DNA from: Microbacteriaceae bacterium UBA4731
GTDB lineage: Bacteria > Actinomycetota > Actinomycetes > Actinomycetales > Microbacteriaceae
Direction of reading: 5' to 3'
Length of the DNA: 23,595 nucleotides
Assembly: GCA_002404115.1 (NCBI GenBank)
Contig: DHJB01000058.1
Span: forward strand, 4,979-28,573
Part shown: positions 1-7,978 of the stretch, in pieces
How the letters are laid out: every line of letters begins with the position of its first letter
How positions within the stretch are numbered: the stretch's first letter is position 1
Position numbers and translations under genes: made by a program
Notes under the pieces: generated by a model
Told to the model about the DNA's origin: nothing
The model's input: the letters and a program-made list of their open reading frames with translations, nothing else
Database searches by the model: none

Positions 1-717
1 GAACTTCTCGACCGCACGGATGAGCCCCAGGTTGCCTTCCTGGATCAGGTCGAGGAACTGCATCCCACGGCCCGTGTAGCGCTTGGCCAGGGAGACCACG
101 AGGCGGAGGTTCGCGCCCAGGAGGTGGCTCTTGGCGCGGGCGCCGTCCTTGGCGACCCACTGGAGTTCACGGCCGAGGGCGCTCTTCTTCTCCGCGTCGG
201 TCATGTGCGCGAGCTTGTCCTCGGCGAACAGGCCGGCCTCGATACGCATTGCGAGCTCGACCTCTTCGGCCGCGTTCAGCAGGGCGACCTTACCGATCTG
301 CTTCAGGTAGTCCTTGACCGGGTCTGCGGTGGCGCCGGTGATGGCGCTCGAGTACACCGGAACTTCGTCTTCGTCGTCCACGAGGGACAGCACGAGGGCG
401 CCGCTCGGAAGCGGTGTCGTCGGGGCGGCGCGCTTGGCGCCCTCCTCGTCGGAGTCTTCGTCGTCGGAATCGACGTCGTCGGCGTGGTCCTTGCCGGGAA
501 CGACGACATCGACGACATCCTCGGGGCCCGGCTCGGCGTCTTCGCCGGCGGCCGCCTTGGCCTTGGTCGTGGCGCGCTTGCGCGGTGCCGGCTTCTCGGC
601 GGCCGGCTTCTTCGCTGCCGGCTTCTTCACGGCTGCGGCCTTCGGTGCGGTCGCCGTTGTCGCCGGCGCCGCAGCGGCGGTCTTGTCAGACGCCTCAGTC
701 TTTGCGGGGGTTGCCAT
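1..717 (-). CDS. sigA: Principal RNA polymerase sigma factor (SigA/RpoD/HrdB type), N-terminal part
   Basis: This is the housekeeping sigma factor that directs core RNA polymerase to -10/-35 promoters. The 239 codons present run from the start ATG at 717 to the window edge, so the -10 and -35 recognition regions are missing. The first ~60 residues are Ala/Lys/Pro-rich with repeated KKPAA-like units, followed by a very acidic stretch ([13 protein letters not shown]), as in actinobacterial primary sigma factors. Region 1.2 follows ([16 protein letters not shown]), then region 2.1-2.2 with [20 protein letters not shown] and [17 protein letters not shown], which bind core polymerase. The start is supported by an AGAGGTG ribosome-binding site 5 nt upstream. 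The MFS gene lies upstream on the same strand, 229 bp away. The family call is certain; the symbol follows actinobacterial usage. Confidence 0.96.
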   Translation of the reverse strand, partial: MATPAKTEASDKTAAAAPATTATAPKAAAVKKPAAKKPAAEKPAPRKRATTKAKAAAGEDAEPGPEDVVDVVVPGKDHADDVDSDDEDSDEEGAKRAAPTTPLPSGALVLSLVDDEDEVPVYSSAITGATADPVKDYLKQIGKVALLNAAEEVELAMRIEAGLFAEDKLAHMTDAEKKSALGRELQWVAKDGARAKSHLLGANLRLVVSLAKRYTGRGMQFLDLIQEGNLGLIRAVEKF

Positions 718-742
718 TCGAACACCTCTCATGCCTTGATTT

Positions 743-756
743 GCGCCGTACGGCGC
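743..756. repeat. 14-bp perfect palindrome in the sigA 5' region
   Basis: GCGCCGTACGGCGC is self-complementary and lies 26 bp upstream of the sigA start codon, in the presumed 5' leader or promoter. It could be an operator or an RNA hairpin. The rest of the 718-946 gap has AT-rich tracts (around 822-832 and 888-910) that could hold sigA promoters, but I could not choose a single one. Confidence 0.45.
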
Positions 757-924
757 TCCCAGGCCACTCGTTGCCGAGTCGCGTTTGGGCATTGCTAGGA
801 CCCATGTCAAGTCCCGGGCGCGATAATCAATCTCGCAAGCACCAACGTTCAGTTGGCACTCCCCGGACCAGAACGGGTCCTATCCACAATTATTACACGG
901 TTTATCTAGACGACAAGCCACACA

Positions 925-942
925 GCCGCTACCCTCAGCGGC
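925..942 (-). terminator. Possible terminator hairpin after the MFS gene
   Basis: Complementary 6-nt arms GCCGCT (925-930) and AGCGGC (937-942) with a 6-nt loop lie 4 bp past the MFS stop codon. On the minus strand the hairpin is followed by a GT-rich stretch rather than a clean U tract, so this is a weak call. Confidence 0.35.
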
Positions 943-946
943 CACC

Positions 947-2275
947 TCAGCCCCTGCGCCGCCGCCGGGCCCTGGAGAGTTCAACCCAGAGAGGGGCAAC
1001 CTCTATTCCCTCGTCGCGGGAGAGCTGACGCCTGGTGCGCGCCCTGGCCCGCACCAGGAACACAACGCCGATTCCGACGACGACGAACTGCACGGCGAAT
1101 GCGACCTTGAACGAGTCGAGCGCGTACAGGTTGCTGGCGGCGCCGCCGGCGACCCGCCAACCGTCCTGGAGGTCCAGCAGCAGGCCGATCAGGAACATGG
1201 TGACGAAGCTGGCCGTGAACCCGCCCACGTTGACGACGCCGTTGGCCGAACCGAGGCTGCGCTGCGGGTTGAAGGTGCGCGCGAAGTCGAACCCGATGAG
1301 CGACCCAGGGCCGCCGACCCCGACGACGACGAGCAGCAGGGCCATCAGCCAGACCGGCGGTGCCCCCGGCCAGAGCAGGACGGTTGCCCAGGCGATCCCC
1401 ATCGCCGTGACGATCCCCAGCACGATGTTGCTGCGGCGCATGGGATGCCGCGCGGTCAGCACGCCGAGGATGGGACCGAAGACGAGGCCGGTCCCGACCA
1501 GGATCGTGAGCATGGCGGCGGCGAAGGCCGGCTCGTAACCAAGGCCGTAGACCATGAACGGGAATCCCCACAGCAGGCTGAACACGGTCCCGGATGACTG
1601 GGTCACGTAATGCGACCAGAAACCCAGCTGGGTTCCCGGGCGTTTGAAACTGTGCCGCAGCTGGGTCAGCGCCGCGCCCCAGCTGTTGGCCCTCGTGTGG
1701 TCTTCGACGCCGCTCGGACGATCCCTGATCGCAATGACGACCACGATCAAGGCAATCACCGCCACGGATGCCGCCGACACGAACGCGGGCGTCCACCCCC
1801 ACACGTGCAGTACCCAGGCCAGCGGAACGGCGGATAAAACCTGTCCGAGCTGGCCGATGTTGCCCATCCACTGGGAGAGCATCGGCACGATCCGGCCGCT
1901 GAACCAGGAACTGACCAGCCGGATCACCGAGATGAAGATCGTGGCGTCCCCTGCCCCGACGAGGATGCGACCGACCACCGCGATGCTGATGTGCGGCGCG
2001 AACGCGAGGGTGAGCTGGCCGAACACCATCAGCGTCGTCCCGGTGACCATGAGCACGCGCGGTCCGAACCGGTCGATCAGCACACCGACGGGGATCTGCG
2101 CCGCCGCGTACACGATGAGCTGCACGACGGCGAGACTCGAGAGGACGGCGGCCGATCCGCCGAAGCGTTCCGTTGCGGCGACTCCGGCGATGCCCAGTGA
2201 GGTGCGCTGCAACACCGCGGAGAGGTAGGCGAACGAACCGAGGGCGAAGATTAACCAGGAGCGACGGGAGTTCAC
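947..2275 (-). CDS. Major facilitator superfamily permease
   Basis: A 442-residue integral membrane transporter with about 12 hydrophobic segments, in the plasma membrane. The MFS motif A is visible in the loop after the second segment as GVLIDRFGPRVL (the G-x-x-x-D-R-x-G-x-R pattern). The C-terminal tail is short and Arg-rich. The substrate cannot be told from sequence. The open frame continues 165 codons further upstream, but that extension is Arg/Pro-rich, not membrane-like, and overlaps the PAC2 gene. I therefore take the GTG at 2275 (VNSRRSWLIF). A TTG at 2284 is an alternative: the G-rich run just before the GTG is too close to serve as a normal ribosome-binding site. It lies 59 bp downstream of the PAC2 gene on the same strand and may be cotranscribed with it. 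Confidence 0.85.
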   Translation of the reverse strand: MNSRRSWLIFALGSFAYLSAVLQRTSLGIAGVAATERFGGSAAVLSSLAVVQLIVYAAAQIPVGVLIDRFGPRVLMVTGTTLMVFGQLTLAFAPHISIAVVGRILVGAGDATIFISVIRLVSSWFSGRIVPMLSQWMGNIGQLGQVLSAVPLAWVLHVWGWTPAFVSAASVAVIALIVVVIAIRDRPSGVEDHTRANSWGAALTQLRHSFKRPGTQLGFWSHYVTQSSGTVFSLLWGFPFMVYGLGYEPAFAAAMLTILVGTGLVFGPILGVLTARHPMRRSNIVLGIVTAMGIAWATVLLWPGAPPVWLMALLLVVVGVGGPGSLIGFDFARTFNPQRSLGSANGVVNVGGFTASFVTMFLIGLLLDLQDGWRVAGGAASNLYALDSFKVAFAVQFVVVGIGVVFLVRARARTRRQLSRDEGIEVAPLWVELSRARRRRRG

Positions 2276-2334
2276 TCCCCCCAATCTACCGGTGGTCCGC
2301 CGGGCCGATCTGCGGCTCGCCCGGGTGCGCTGCG

Positions 2335-3258
2335 TTAGCTGGCGGAGCCGTCGTCTTTGTTTCGTAGGATGGTGAGGAACTTCTCCAACTCGGCCGCGAT
2401 CTCGTCGGCCGTTGGCAACTCGCCGTCTTCGTCGGTGAGCGGGGAGCGCAGCGTGCTGCCCTCCATGTACGTGTCGTAGCGCTGCTCGAGGGTGCCGACG
2501 AGCTTCGCAAGCTCCGGGTTTTCCTGAACCTGCTCGTCGATCCGCGCGATGAATTCGCGGTTCTGCACGCGCAGGCGATCGCTGGGGAAAATGAGGCCCG
2601 TCGACGCGCTGGTGCTTTCGAGAGCTGACAGGGCGGCGGCGGGGAATTCCGTGTCGGCGAGGTAGTGCGGGATGAGGAGTACGAACCCAACCGTCGATGC
2701 GCCGCTTTCGAACAGTCTGTATTCGACCAGGTGGAGCGCGTTGGACGGCACCTGCGTGTGCGGCCGCCACACCGACATGCTCTCGATCAGGTCGGAACGG
2801 TTGCCGCTGACCGTCACCCCGATCGGACGCGTGTGCGGGACCGGCATCGGAATCGCGTGCACCCAGGTGGTCGAGGCCACTGTGAAGTGGTGCACGAGCT
2901 GAAGCACCGCAGCGGTGAACTGCTCCCAGCGGAAGTCGGGCTCGAAACCCGACAGCAGCAGGAAGGGCTGGCCGATCTCATCCTGGGCGAGGTACATCCG
3001 CAGGGAGGGCGGCTGGTAGTCGGTCAGGTGGTCCTGATCGAAGTAGATGACCGGGCGGCGGGCGCGGTAGTCGAGCAGCAGATCGGCGTCGAAGTTCGCG
3101 ACGATCTTGTGATCGAGCGTGCCGAGCAGGTATTCGGTGAACTGCGAGACGGCGCCGCCGGCATCCGCGAAACCGGTCAGGCCCGCGACGAGGTGAAGGC
3201 CTTCCGGGACACCGGTGGCGTCCGCGGTCAACTCGTAGAGGTCACCAGGATCGCGCAT
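2335..3258 (-). CDS. PAC2-family protein (proteasome-assembly-chaperone-like fold)
   Basis: A 307-residue soluble protein resembling actinobacterial PAC2-family proteins, with a typical opening (LVAGLTGFADAGGAVSQFTE), the internal VIYFDQDHLTDY segment and the GIPHTRP-type loop (here AIPMPVPHTRPIGVT). The family is named after eukaryotic 20S proteasome assembly chaperones, but the role of the bacterial members is not established. No signal peptide or membrane segment is visible. The Glu-rich C-terminus could be helical. The start ATG at 3258 fits a leaderless transcript: a TAGAGT hexamer ends 6 nt before it. It diverges from pepA with 98 bp between the start codons and precedes the MFS gene on the same strand. 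Confidence 0.85.
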   Translation of the reverse strand: MRDPGDLYELTADATGVPEGLHLVAGLTGFADAGGAVSQFTEYLLGTLDHKIVANFDADLLLDYRARRPVIYFDQDHLTDYQPPSLRMYLAQDEIGQPFLLLSGFEPDFRWEQFTAAVLQLVHHFTVASTTWVHAIPMPVPHTRPIGVTVSGNRSDLIESMSVWRPHTQVPSNALHLVEYRLFESGASTVGFVLLIPHYLADTEFPAAALSALESTSASTGLIFPSDRLRVQNREFIARIDEQVQENPELAKLVGTLEQRYDTYMEGSTLRSPLTDEDGELPTADEIAAELEKFLTILRNKDDGSAS

Positions 3259-3264
3259 GTCCTA

Positions 3265-3270
3265 ACTCTA
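3265..3270 (-). promoter_or_regulatory. Predicted -10 element of the PAC2 gene (leaderless)
   Basis: On the minus strand TAGAGT is followed by 6 nt (TAGGAC) and then the ATG, placing the transcription start at or next to the start codon. No clear -35 is visible. Confidence 0.55.
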
Positions 3271-3272
3271 AT

Positions 3273-3295
3273 CCGAGGTATCCCGGGCACCTCGG
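3273..3295. promoter_or_regulatory. Inverted repeat in the PAC2/pepA divergent promoter region
   Basis: Perfect 7-bp arms CCGAGGT (3273-3279) and ACCTCGG (3289-3295) flank a 9-bp centre that contains CCCGGG. It sits immediately upstream of the PAC2 -10 hexamer, where a repressor or activator could act. This is a candidate operator; no regulator is known. Confidence 0.45.
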
Positions 3296-3344
3296 AAACG
3301 GCGGTCGAGCCTTGATGCCGAGAGCGAACACAGCACGGCGTCAG

Positions 3345-3350
3345 TAGCCT
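3345..3350 (+). promoter_or_regulatory. Predicted -10 element of pepA (leaderless)
   Basis: TAGCCT is followed by 6 nt (AGACGG) and the pepA ATG at 3357, the spacing expected of a leaderless transcript. No ribosome-binding site is present in those 6 nt. Confidence 0.5.
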
Positions 3351-3356
3351 AGACGG

Positions 3357-4844
3357 ATGACCGCTCCCCGCTTGACCGTGTCCGCACAGCCCGCAATCGA
3401 CTCTGACGCCGACGTCCTCATCATTGCCGCGCTCCAAACTGACAACACTCCCCGGATCCACGCCGACCCGGCATTCGCCGCCATCGCCGAGCAGTTCTCG
3501 GCCCTGGGCGTGACCGGCGCCCGCGACCAGGTCGTGCGCCTGGCCGCCACGGTGGGCGTCGCCCGCAGCATCGCGATTGTCGGGATCGGAAAGGAAGCCA
3601 CCCTCGACGCGCTGCGCCAGGCCGCCGGCTCCGCGGTGCGCCAGCTCACCGGCGTCACCTCCGTCGCCTTCGCGTTCCCGTTCGCGACCGCGGACGAGCT
3701 CGAGGCCGTGCTCGAGGGCGCGGCACTCGGCGCCTACTCCTTCACCGCGTACCGCCAGAACTCACTCGCCGCGACGAAGCGACCCGCGGAGCAGATCACG
3801 GTGCACACCGCGCTGTCCAACGACGACGCCGTTGAACGCGTCGGAGTCATCGCCGAGGCGGTCAGCCTGGTCAAGGACCTCGTCAACATTCCCCCGTCCG
3901 ACCTGTACCCGGCTTCCCTGGCCCAGCACGCCGTCGACGCGGCCTCCGGCCTCCCGGTCGAGATCAAGATCTGGGACGAGAAGGAGCTCGTCGCCGAAGG
4001 CTTCGGCGGCATCGCCGGGGTTGGGCAGGGTTCCAGCCGCCCGCCGCGACTGGTCAAGGTCAGCTACACGCCTGAGGGGGCAACCAGGCACCTCGCCCTC
4101 GTCGGCAAGGGCATCACCTTCGACACCGGCGGGCTTTCGCTGAAGCCGCCGGCATCCATGGTGGGTATGAAGTACGACATGACCGGCGCTGCCACTGTGC
4201 TCGCCGTGACGCTCGCTGCCGCCCGGCTCGCCATTCCGGTGCGCATCACGGCGTGGCTGTGCATCGCCGAAAACATGCCCTCCGGTACGGCGATCCGCCC
4301 GAACGACGTGCTGCGCATGCGCGGCGGCCGCACCGTCGAGGTGCTGAACACGGATGCCGAGGGTCGCCTCGTGCTCGCCGACGGCCTCGTCGCCGCCGGA
4401 GAAGAGCAGCCGGACGCCATCATCGACGTCGCCACGCTGACCGGTGCCCAGGTCGTGGCCCTCGGCCACCGGTACTTCGCCGCCATGGGCGACGACGAGG
4501 TGGTGCAGCGCGTGCTCGCCGCCAGCAAGACCGTGGGCGAAACCGCGTGGCCGATGCCGCTGCCCGATGACCTGCGCACCCTGCTCAACTCGGACGTCGC
4601 CGACATCGCCAACGCGAAAATCGGCAACACCGCCGGCGGGATGCTGCTGGCCGGCGTGTTCCTGCGCGAATTCGTCGGGAAGAAGGGCACCGAAGCGAAC
4701 GCCCCGACCATCCCCTGGGCGCACCTCGACATCGCCGGGCCGTCCGAGAACACCTCGAGCGCCTGGGGCTTCACCGGAGCCGGGCCGACGGGTGTTTCGG
4801 TCAGGGCATTGATCCAGATGGCCGAGGACTTTTCACGCCCGTAG
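3357..4844 (+). CDS. pepA: Leucyl aminopeptidase (M17 family)
   Basis: A 495-residue cytosolic, hexamer-forming, two-metal aminopeptidase that removes N-terminal residues during peptide turnover. The family signature NTDAEGRL is at residues 331-338. Expected metal or catalytic residues are K251 and D256 (VGKGITFDTGG), K263 (LSLKPP), D333, E335 and R337. The first ~160 residues form the variable N-terminal domain. Length is normal for M17. The start at 3357 has no ribosome-binding site but has a -10 hexamer 6 nt upstream, so it is probably leaderless. lpdA follows 109 bp downstream on the same strand. A pepA homologue also precedes the dihydrolipoamide acyltransferase gene in mycobacteria. Confidence 0.95.
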   Translation: MTAPRLTVSAQPAIDSDADVLIIAALQTDNTPRIHADPAFAAIAEQFSALGVTGARDQVVRLAATVGVARSIAIVGIGKEATLDALRQAAGSAVRQLTGVTSVAFAFPFATADELEAVLEGAALGAYSFTAYRQNSLAATKRPAEQITVHTALSNDDAVERVGVIAEAVSLVKDLVNIPPSDLYPASLAQHAVDAASGLPVEIKIWDEKELVAEGFGGIAGVGQGSSRPPRLVKVSYTPEGATRHLALVGKGITFDTGGLSLKPPASMVGMKYDMTGAATVLAVTLAAARLAIPVRITAWLCIAENMPSGTAIRPNDVLRMRGGRTVEVLNTDAEGRLVLADGLVAAGEEQPDAIIDVATLTGAQVVALGHRYFAAMGDDEVVQRVLAASKTVGETAWPMPLPDDLRTLLNSDVADIANAKIGNTAGGMLLAGVFLREFVGKKGTEANAPTIPWAHLDIAGPSENTSSAWGFTGAGPTGVSVRALIQMAEDFSRP

Positions 4845-4874
4845 TACAGTCGTAGGCGGCAAGAAAACCTTGCC
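4845..4874 (+). promoter_or_regulatory. Possible lpdA promoter and 5'-end stem-loop
   Basis: TACAGT (4845-4850) directly follows the pepA stop codon and could be a -10. A start near 4857 would place a perfect 6-bp hairpin with a 5-nt loop (GGCAAG AAAAC CTTGCC, 4858-4874) at the extreme 5' end of a ~97-nt lpdA leader. The hairpin has no U tract, so it does not look like a pepA terminator. No good -35 is visible. Confidence 0.35.
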
Positions 4875-4953
4875 AATCAGCGCCTCCCCGGGCGTATCAC
4901 CATTCGTCCGGGTGGAACGCGGCTGAGTTTGTGAAGCACGAGGGAGTATCTGG

Positions 4954-6324
4954 GTGACCGAGCAGAATTTTGACCTTGTCGTTCTCGGTGGAGGAAGCGG
5001 TGGATACGCGGCAGCGCTGCGCGCGGTCCAGCTCGGCCTCACCGTCGGTCTGATCGAGAAGGGCAAGCTCGGTGGCACCTGTCTCCACCTCGGTTGCATC
5101 CCGACCAAGGCGCTCCTGCACTCCGCCGAGGTAGCCGATGTGAGCCGCGAGGCAGCCAAGTACGGCGTCACGACGGAATTCAAGGGCATCGACATGGCGG
5201 CCGTCACGGCGTTCCGCGAGGGCATCGTGGCCAAGAAGTACAAGGGCCTCGACGGCATGATCCGCGCCAAGGGCATCACCGTCATCGAGGGCGAAGGCCG
5301 CCTGGTCTCCCCCACGACCGTGCAGGTCGGCGACGACACCATCGTCGGCAAGAACGTCATCCTCGCCACCGGTTCGTACTCGCGCTCGCTGCCCGGCCTC
5401 GAGATCGGCGGCCGCGTCATCACGAGCGAGCAGGCCCTCGAGCTGAACTACGTGCCCCAGAAGGTCGCCGTTCTCGGCGGCGGCGTGATCGGCGTCGAAT
5501 TCGCCAGCGTCTGGAAGTCCTTCGGGTCCGACGTCACGATCATCGAGGCGCTTCCGCACCTCGTCCCCAATGAGGAAGAGTCGATCTCCAAGTCGCTGGA
5601 GCGCGCATTCCGCAAGCGCGGAATCGGCTACAAGCTCGGCATCCGCTTCCAGAGCGTCACCCAGGACGAGAACGGCGTCGTCGTCACTCTCGAGAACGGC
5701 GACACCATTGAGGCGGAGATCCTTCTCGTCGCCGTCGGCCGTGGCCCGTCCACAGCCGGTCTTGGCTTCGAAGAGGTCGGCGTGACCATGGACCGCGGCT
5801 TCGTCATCACGAACGAGCGCCTCGCGACGAACATCCCCGGCGTCTTCGCCGTCGGCGACATCGTCCCCGGCCTGCAGCTCGCGCACCGCGGTTTCCAGCA
5901 GGGCATCTTCGTCGCCGAGGAGATCGCGGGCCTGAACCCGATCATCGTCGAGGACATCAACATCCCCAAGGTCACCTACTGCGACCCCGAGGTCGCATCC
6001 GTCGGCTACTCGGAGGTCAAGGCCGCCGAGAAATTCGGTGCGGACCAGGTCTCCAGCTACGAGTACAACCTCGCCGGCAACGGCAAGAGCTCCATCCTCG
6101 GCACCGCCGGTTCGATCAAGGTCGTGCGCGTCAAGGACGGCCCCGTCGTCGGCGTGCACATGATCGGCGCACGCGTTGGCGAACTGATCGGGGAGGGCCA
6201 GTTGATCGTAAACTGGGAGGCTTACCCGGAGGACATCGCGCCGCTGCTGCACGCTCACCCCACGCAGAACGAGGCGCTGGGCGAAGCCTTCCTGTCACTC
6301 GCCGGCAAGCCGCTGCACGGATAA
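4954..6324 (+). CDS. lpdA: Dihydrolipoyl dehydrogenase (E3)
   Basis: A 456-residue FAD-dependent disulfide oxidoreductase that reoxidises the dihydrolipoyl arm of 2-oxoacid dehydrogenase complexes with NAD+. The N-terminal FAD dinucleotide fold is GGGSGGYAAALRA (residues 12-24). The redox disulfide is C43/C48 in GGTCLHLGCIPTK. A second nucleotide fold is VAVLGGGVIGVEFAS, and AVGDIVPGLQLAHRG is the second FAD-contact motif. The C-terminal catalytic dyad is H435/E440 in HAHPTQNE. The start is the GTG at 4954, with AGGGAG 7 nt upstream. sucB follows 65 nt after the stop (to its preferred start), so E3 and lipoyl E2 are probably coexpressed. Confidence 0.97.
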   Translation: MTEQNFDLVVLGGGSGGYAAALRAVQLGLTVGLIEKGKLGGTCLHLGCIPTKALLHSAEVADVSREAAKYGVTTEFKGIDMAAVTAFREGIVAKKYKGLDGMIRAKGITVIEGEGRLVSPTTVQVGDDTIVGKNVILATGSYSRSLPGLEIGGRVITSEQALELNYVPQKVAVLGGGVIGVEFASVWKSFGSDVTIIEALPHLVPNEEESISKSLERAFRKRGIGYKLGIRFQSVTQDENGVVVTLENGDTIEAEILLVAVGRGPSTAGLGFEEVGVTMDRGFVITNERLATNIPGVFAVGDIVPGLQLAHRGFQQGIFVAEEIAGLNPIIVEDINIPKVTYCDPEVASVGYSEVKAAEKFGADQVSSYEYNLAGNGKSSILGTAGSIKVVRVKDGPVVGVHMIGARVGELIGEGQLIVNWEAYPEDIAPLLHAHPTQNEALGEAFLSLAGKPLHG

Positions 6325-6389
6325 CCGGTCTCCGGCACAGATTTTCAGTAACTTAACTACAGACAAATGGTTTTGAAGGAGACATGCGC

Positions 6390-7919
6390 ATGAGCGAATC
6401 CGTTAACCTCCCGGCACTCGGTGAGAGTGTCACCGAGGGCACGGTAACCCGCTGGCTGAAGAACGTGGGAGACCGCGTCGAAGTCGACGAACCACTACTC
6501 GAGGTATCCACCGACAAGGTAGACACCGAGATCCCGTCGCCTGTCGCCGGCATCATCGAGGCCATCCTGGTGCAGGAGGACGAGACCGTCGAGGTCGGAA
6601 CCCCCCTGGTCACCATCGGTGACGGCTCCGGCGCTGCCGCTCCAGCCGCCGAGGCTCCGGTCACGGAGGTCGCGTCAACCGAGGCACCCGCCCCCGCTGA
6701 AGAGGCCGCACCTGCCGTCGCGCCTCCCGCGCCCGCCGTCGTCGAGCCGGCACCCGCGGCTGAAGCGCCTGCACCCTTGGGAGCACCGGCCCCGGCCGCC
6801 GCACCCGCACCGGTTGCTGCTCCGGCACCCGTTGCTGCTCCGGCACCCGTTGCTGCTCCGGCACCCGTTGCTGCTCCGGCACCCGTTGCTGCTCCCGCTG
6901 CGGCGCCTGCTCCCGTTGCGGCTCCCGCACCGGTAGCGGCTCCCGCACCGGCTGCAGCGCCTGTCGCGGCACCCGCTCCGGCTGTAGCGACTGTCGCGGC
7001 ACCCGCTCCGGCTGCCCGCGGCTCGCACGCCGGCACCTCGGGCTATGTCACGCCGATCGTGCGCAAGCTCGCGAACGCAGCCGGCGTCGACCTGTCGACA
7101 ATCACCGGAACCGGCGTCGGTGGACGCATCCGCAAGCAGGACATCGCGTCGGCCGTGCCCGCCGCAGCGGCCGGAGTTACCGCGCCGGTCGTCGAGGTCT
7201 CGCCGCTGCGTGGAACCACGCAGCCGATGTCGCGCCTCCGCAAGGTTGTCGCAGAGCGCGCCGTCCTGTCGATGAATTCCTCGGCCCAGCTCACCACCGT
7301 CGTGGAGGTCGATGTCACCCGCATTGCCATGCTCCGCGACAAGGTCAAGGCGGACTTCCTGGCCAAGACCGGCAACAAGCTCTCGTTCCTGCCGTTCTTC
7401 GCCCTCGCCGCGGCCGAAGCGCTCCGGACGTACCCGATCATCAACGCGACCGTTGACGGCGACCAGATCGTCTACCCTGCCCAGGAGAACATCAGCATCG
7501 CGGTCGACACCGAACGTGGCCTGCTGACCCCGGTCGTGCGTAACGCCGGAGAACTCGACCTGGCCGGTTTCGCCGCCCAGATCGCCGACCTGGCCGCGCG
7601 CACGCGCGACAACAAGCTAAAGCCCGACGAACTGTCCGGCGGCACGTTCACGCTGACCAACACCGGCTCGCGCGGCGCCCTGTTCGACACCCCCGTCGTC
7701 TTCCTGCCGCAGAGCGCCATCCTCGGCACCGGCATCGTTTACAAGAAGCCGGTCGTTGTCACGACGGACGGCCTCGACTCGATCGCCATCCGTTCGAGCC
7801 TGTACCTGGCGCTCTCGTATGACCACCGCATCATCGACGGTGCCGACGCATCGCGTTTCCTCACCACGATGAAGGCACGGCTCGAAGCCGGCGCCTTCGA
7901 GGCAAACCTCGGCATCTAA
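6390..7919 (+). CDS. sucB: Dihydrolipoamide acyltransferase E2 (2-oxoglutarate dehydrogenase SucB type)
   Basis: A 509-residue E2 core enzyme that moves the acyl group from the lipoyl arm to CoA in 2-oxoglutarate and/or pyruvate dehydrogenase. A single lipoyl domain covers residues ~1-78, with the lipoylated K43 in STDKVDTEI. A long Ala/Pro linker (~80-215) includes four exact copies of VAAPAP. The E1/E3-binding domain is ~218-255 (VRKLANAAGVDLSTITGTG, GGRIRKQDI). The catalytic domain follows, with active-site H479 and D483 in YDHRIIDG. Many actinobacterial relatives carry two or three lipoyl domains; this one has one. Two in-frame ATGs exist (6384, 6390). GAAGGAG is 2 nt before the first and 8 nt before the second, so I prefer 6390. 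Lipoylation would come from the nearby lipB and lipA. Confidence 0.94.
   Translation: MSESVNLPALGESVTEGTVTRWLKNVGDRVEVDEPLLEVSTDKVDTEIPSPVAGIIEAILVQEDETVEVGTPLVTIGDGSGAAAPAAEAPVTEVASTEAPAPAEEAAPAVAPPAPAVVEPAPAAEAPAPLGAPAPAAAPAPVAAPAPVAAPAPVAAPAPVAAPAPVAAPAAAPAPVAAPAPVAAPAPAAAPVAAPAPAVATVAAPAPAARGSHAGTSGYVTPIVRKLANAAGVDLSTITGTGVGGRIRKQDIASAVPAAAAGVTAPVVEVSPLRGTTQPMSRLRKVVAERAVLSMNSSAQLTTVVEVDVTRIAMLRDKVKADFLAKTGNKLSFLPFFALAAAEALRTYPIINATVDGDQIVYPAQENISIAVDTERGLLTPVVRNAGELDLAGFAAQIADLAARTRDNKLKPDELSGGTFTLTNTGSRGALFDTPVVFLPQSAILGTGIVYKKPVVVTTDGLDSIAIRSSLYLALSYDHRIIDGADASRFLTTMKARLEAGAFEANLGI
6813..6893 (+). repeat. In-frame 18-bp tandem repeat in the sucB linker
   Basis: Four identical 18-bp units (GTTGCTGCTCCGGCACCC) occupy 6813-6884, and the first 9 bp of a fifth follow to 6893. 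Each encodes VAAPAP. Exact nucleotide identity, including third positions, points to recent slippage or expansion rather than selection on protein sequence alone. Confidence 0.9.
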
Positions 7920-7933
7920 CTCATGCCGAGCAC

Positions 7934-7978
7934 GTCGAGACGCCGGCAGTTGAGACGCCGCTCGTTGAGAAACTAGTA
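7934..7978. repeat. Three imperfect 15-bp direct repeats after sucB
   Basis: Units begin at 7934 (GTCGAGACGCCGGCA), 7949 (GTTGAGACGCCGCTC) and 7964 (GTTGAGAAACTAGTA). The first two share 11 of their first 12 bases; the third keeps only GTTGAGA. They fill the gap between the sucB stop and the kinase-like gene and run into that gene's last codons. Confidence 0.55.

Noticed and set aside
2276..2770. N-terminal extension of the MFS permease by 165 codons
   Set aside because: The extension overlaps the PAC2 gene in another frame and is Arg/Pro-rich, unlike any permease N-terminus.
4897..6258. A 453-codon minus-strand open frame opposite lpdA
   Set aside because: Its Asp/Leu/Ala-rich sequence is the complement of lpdA codons; lpdA has all its catalytic residues.
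6813..6893. Short repeats that might suggest a CRISPR array
   Set aside because: They are contiguous, in frame inside sucB, and have no spacers.
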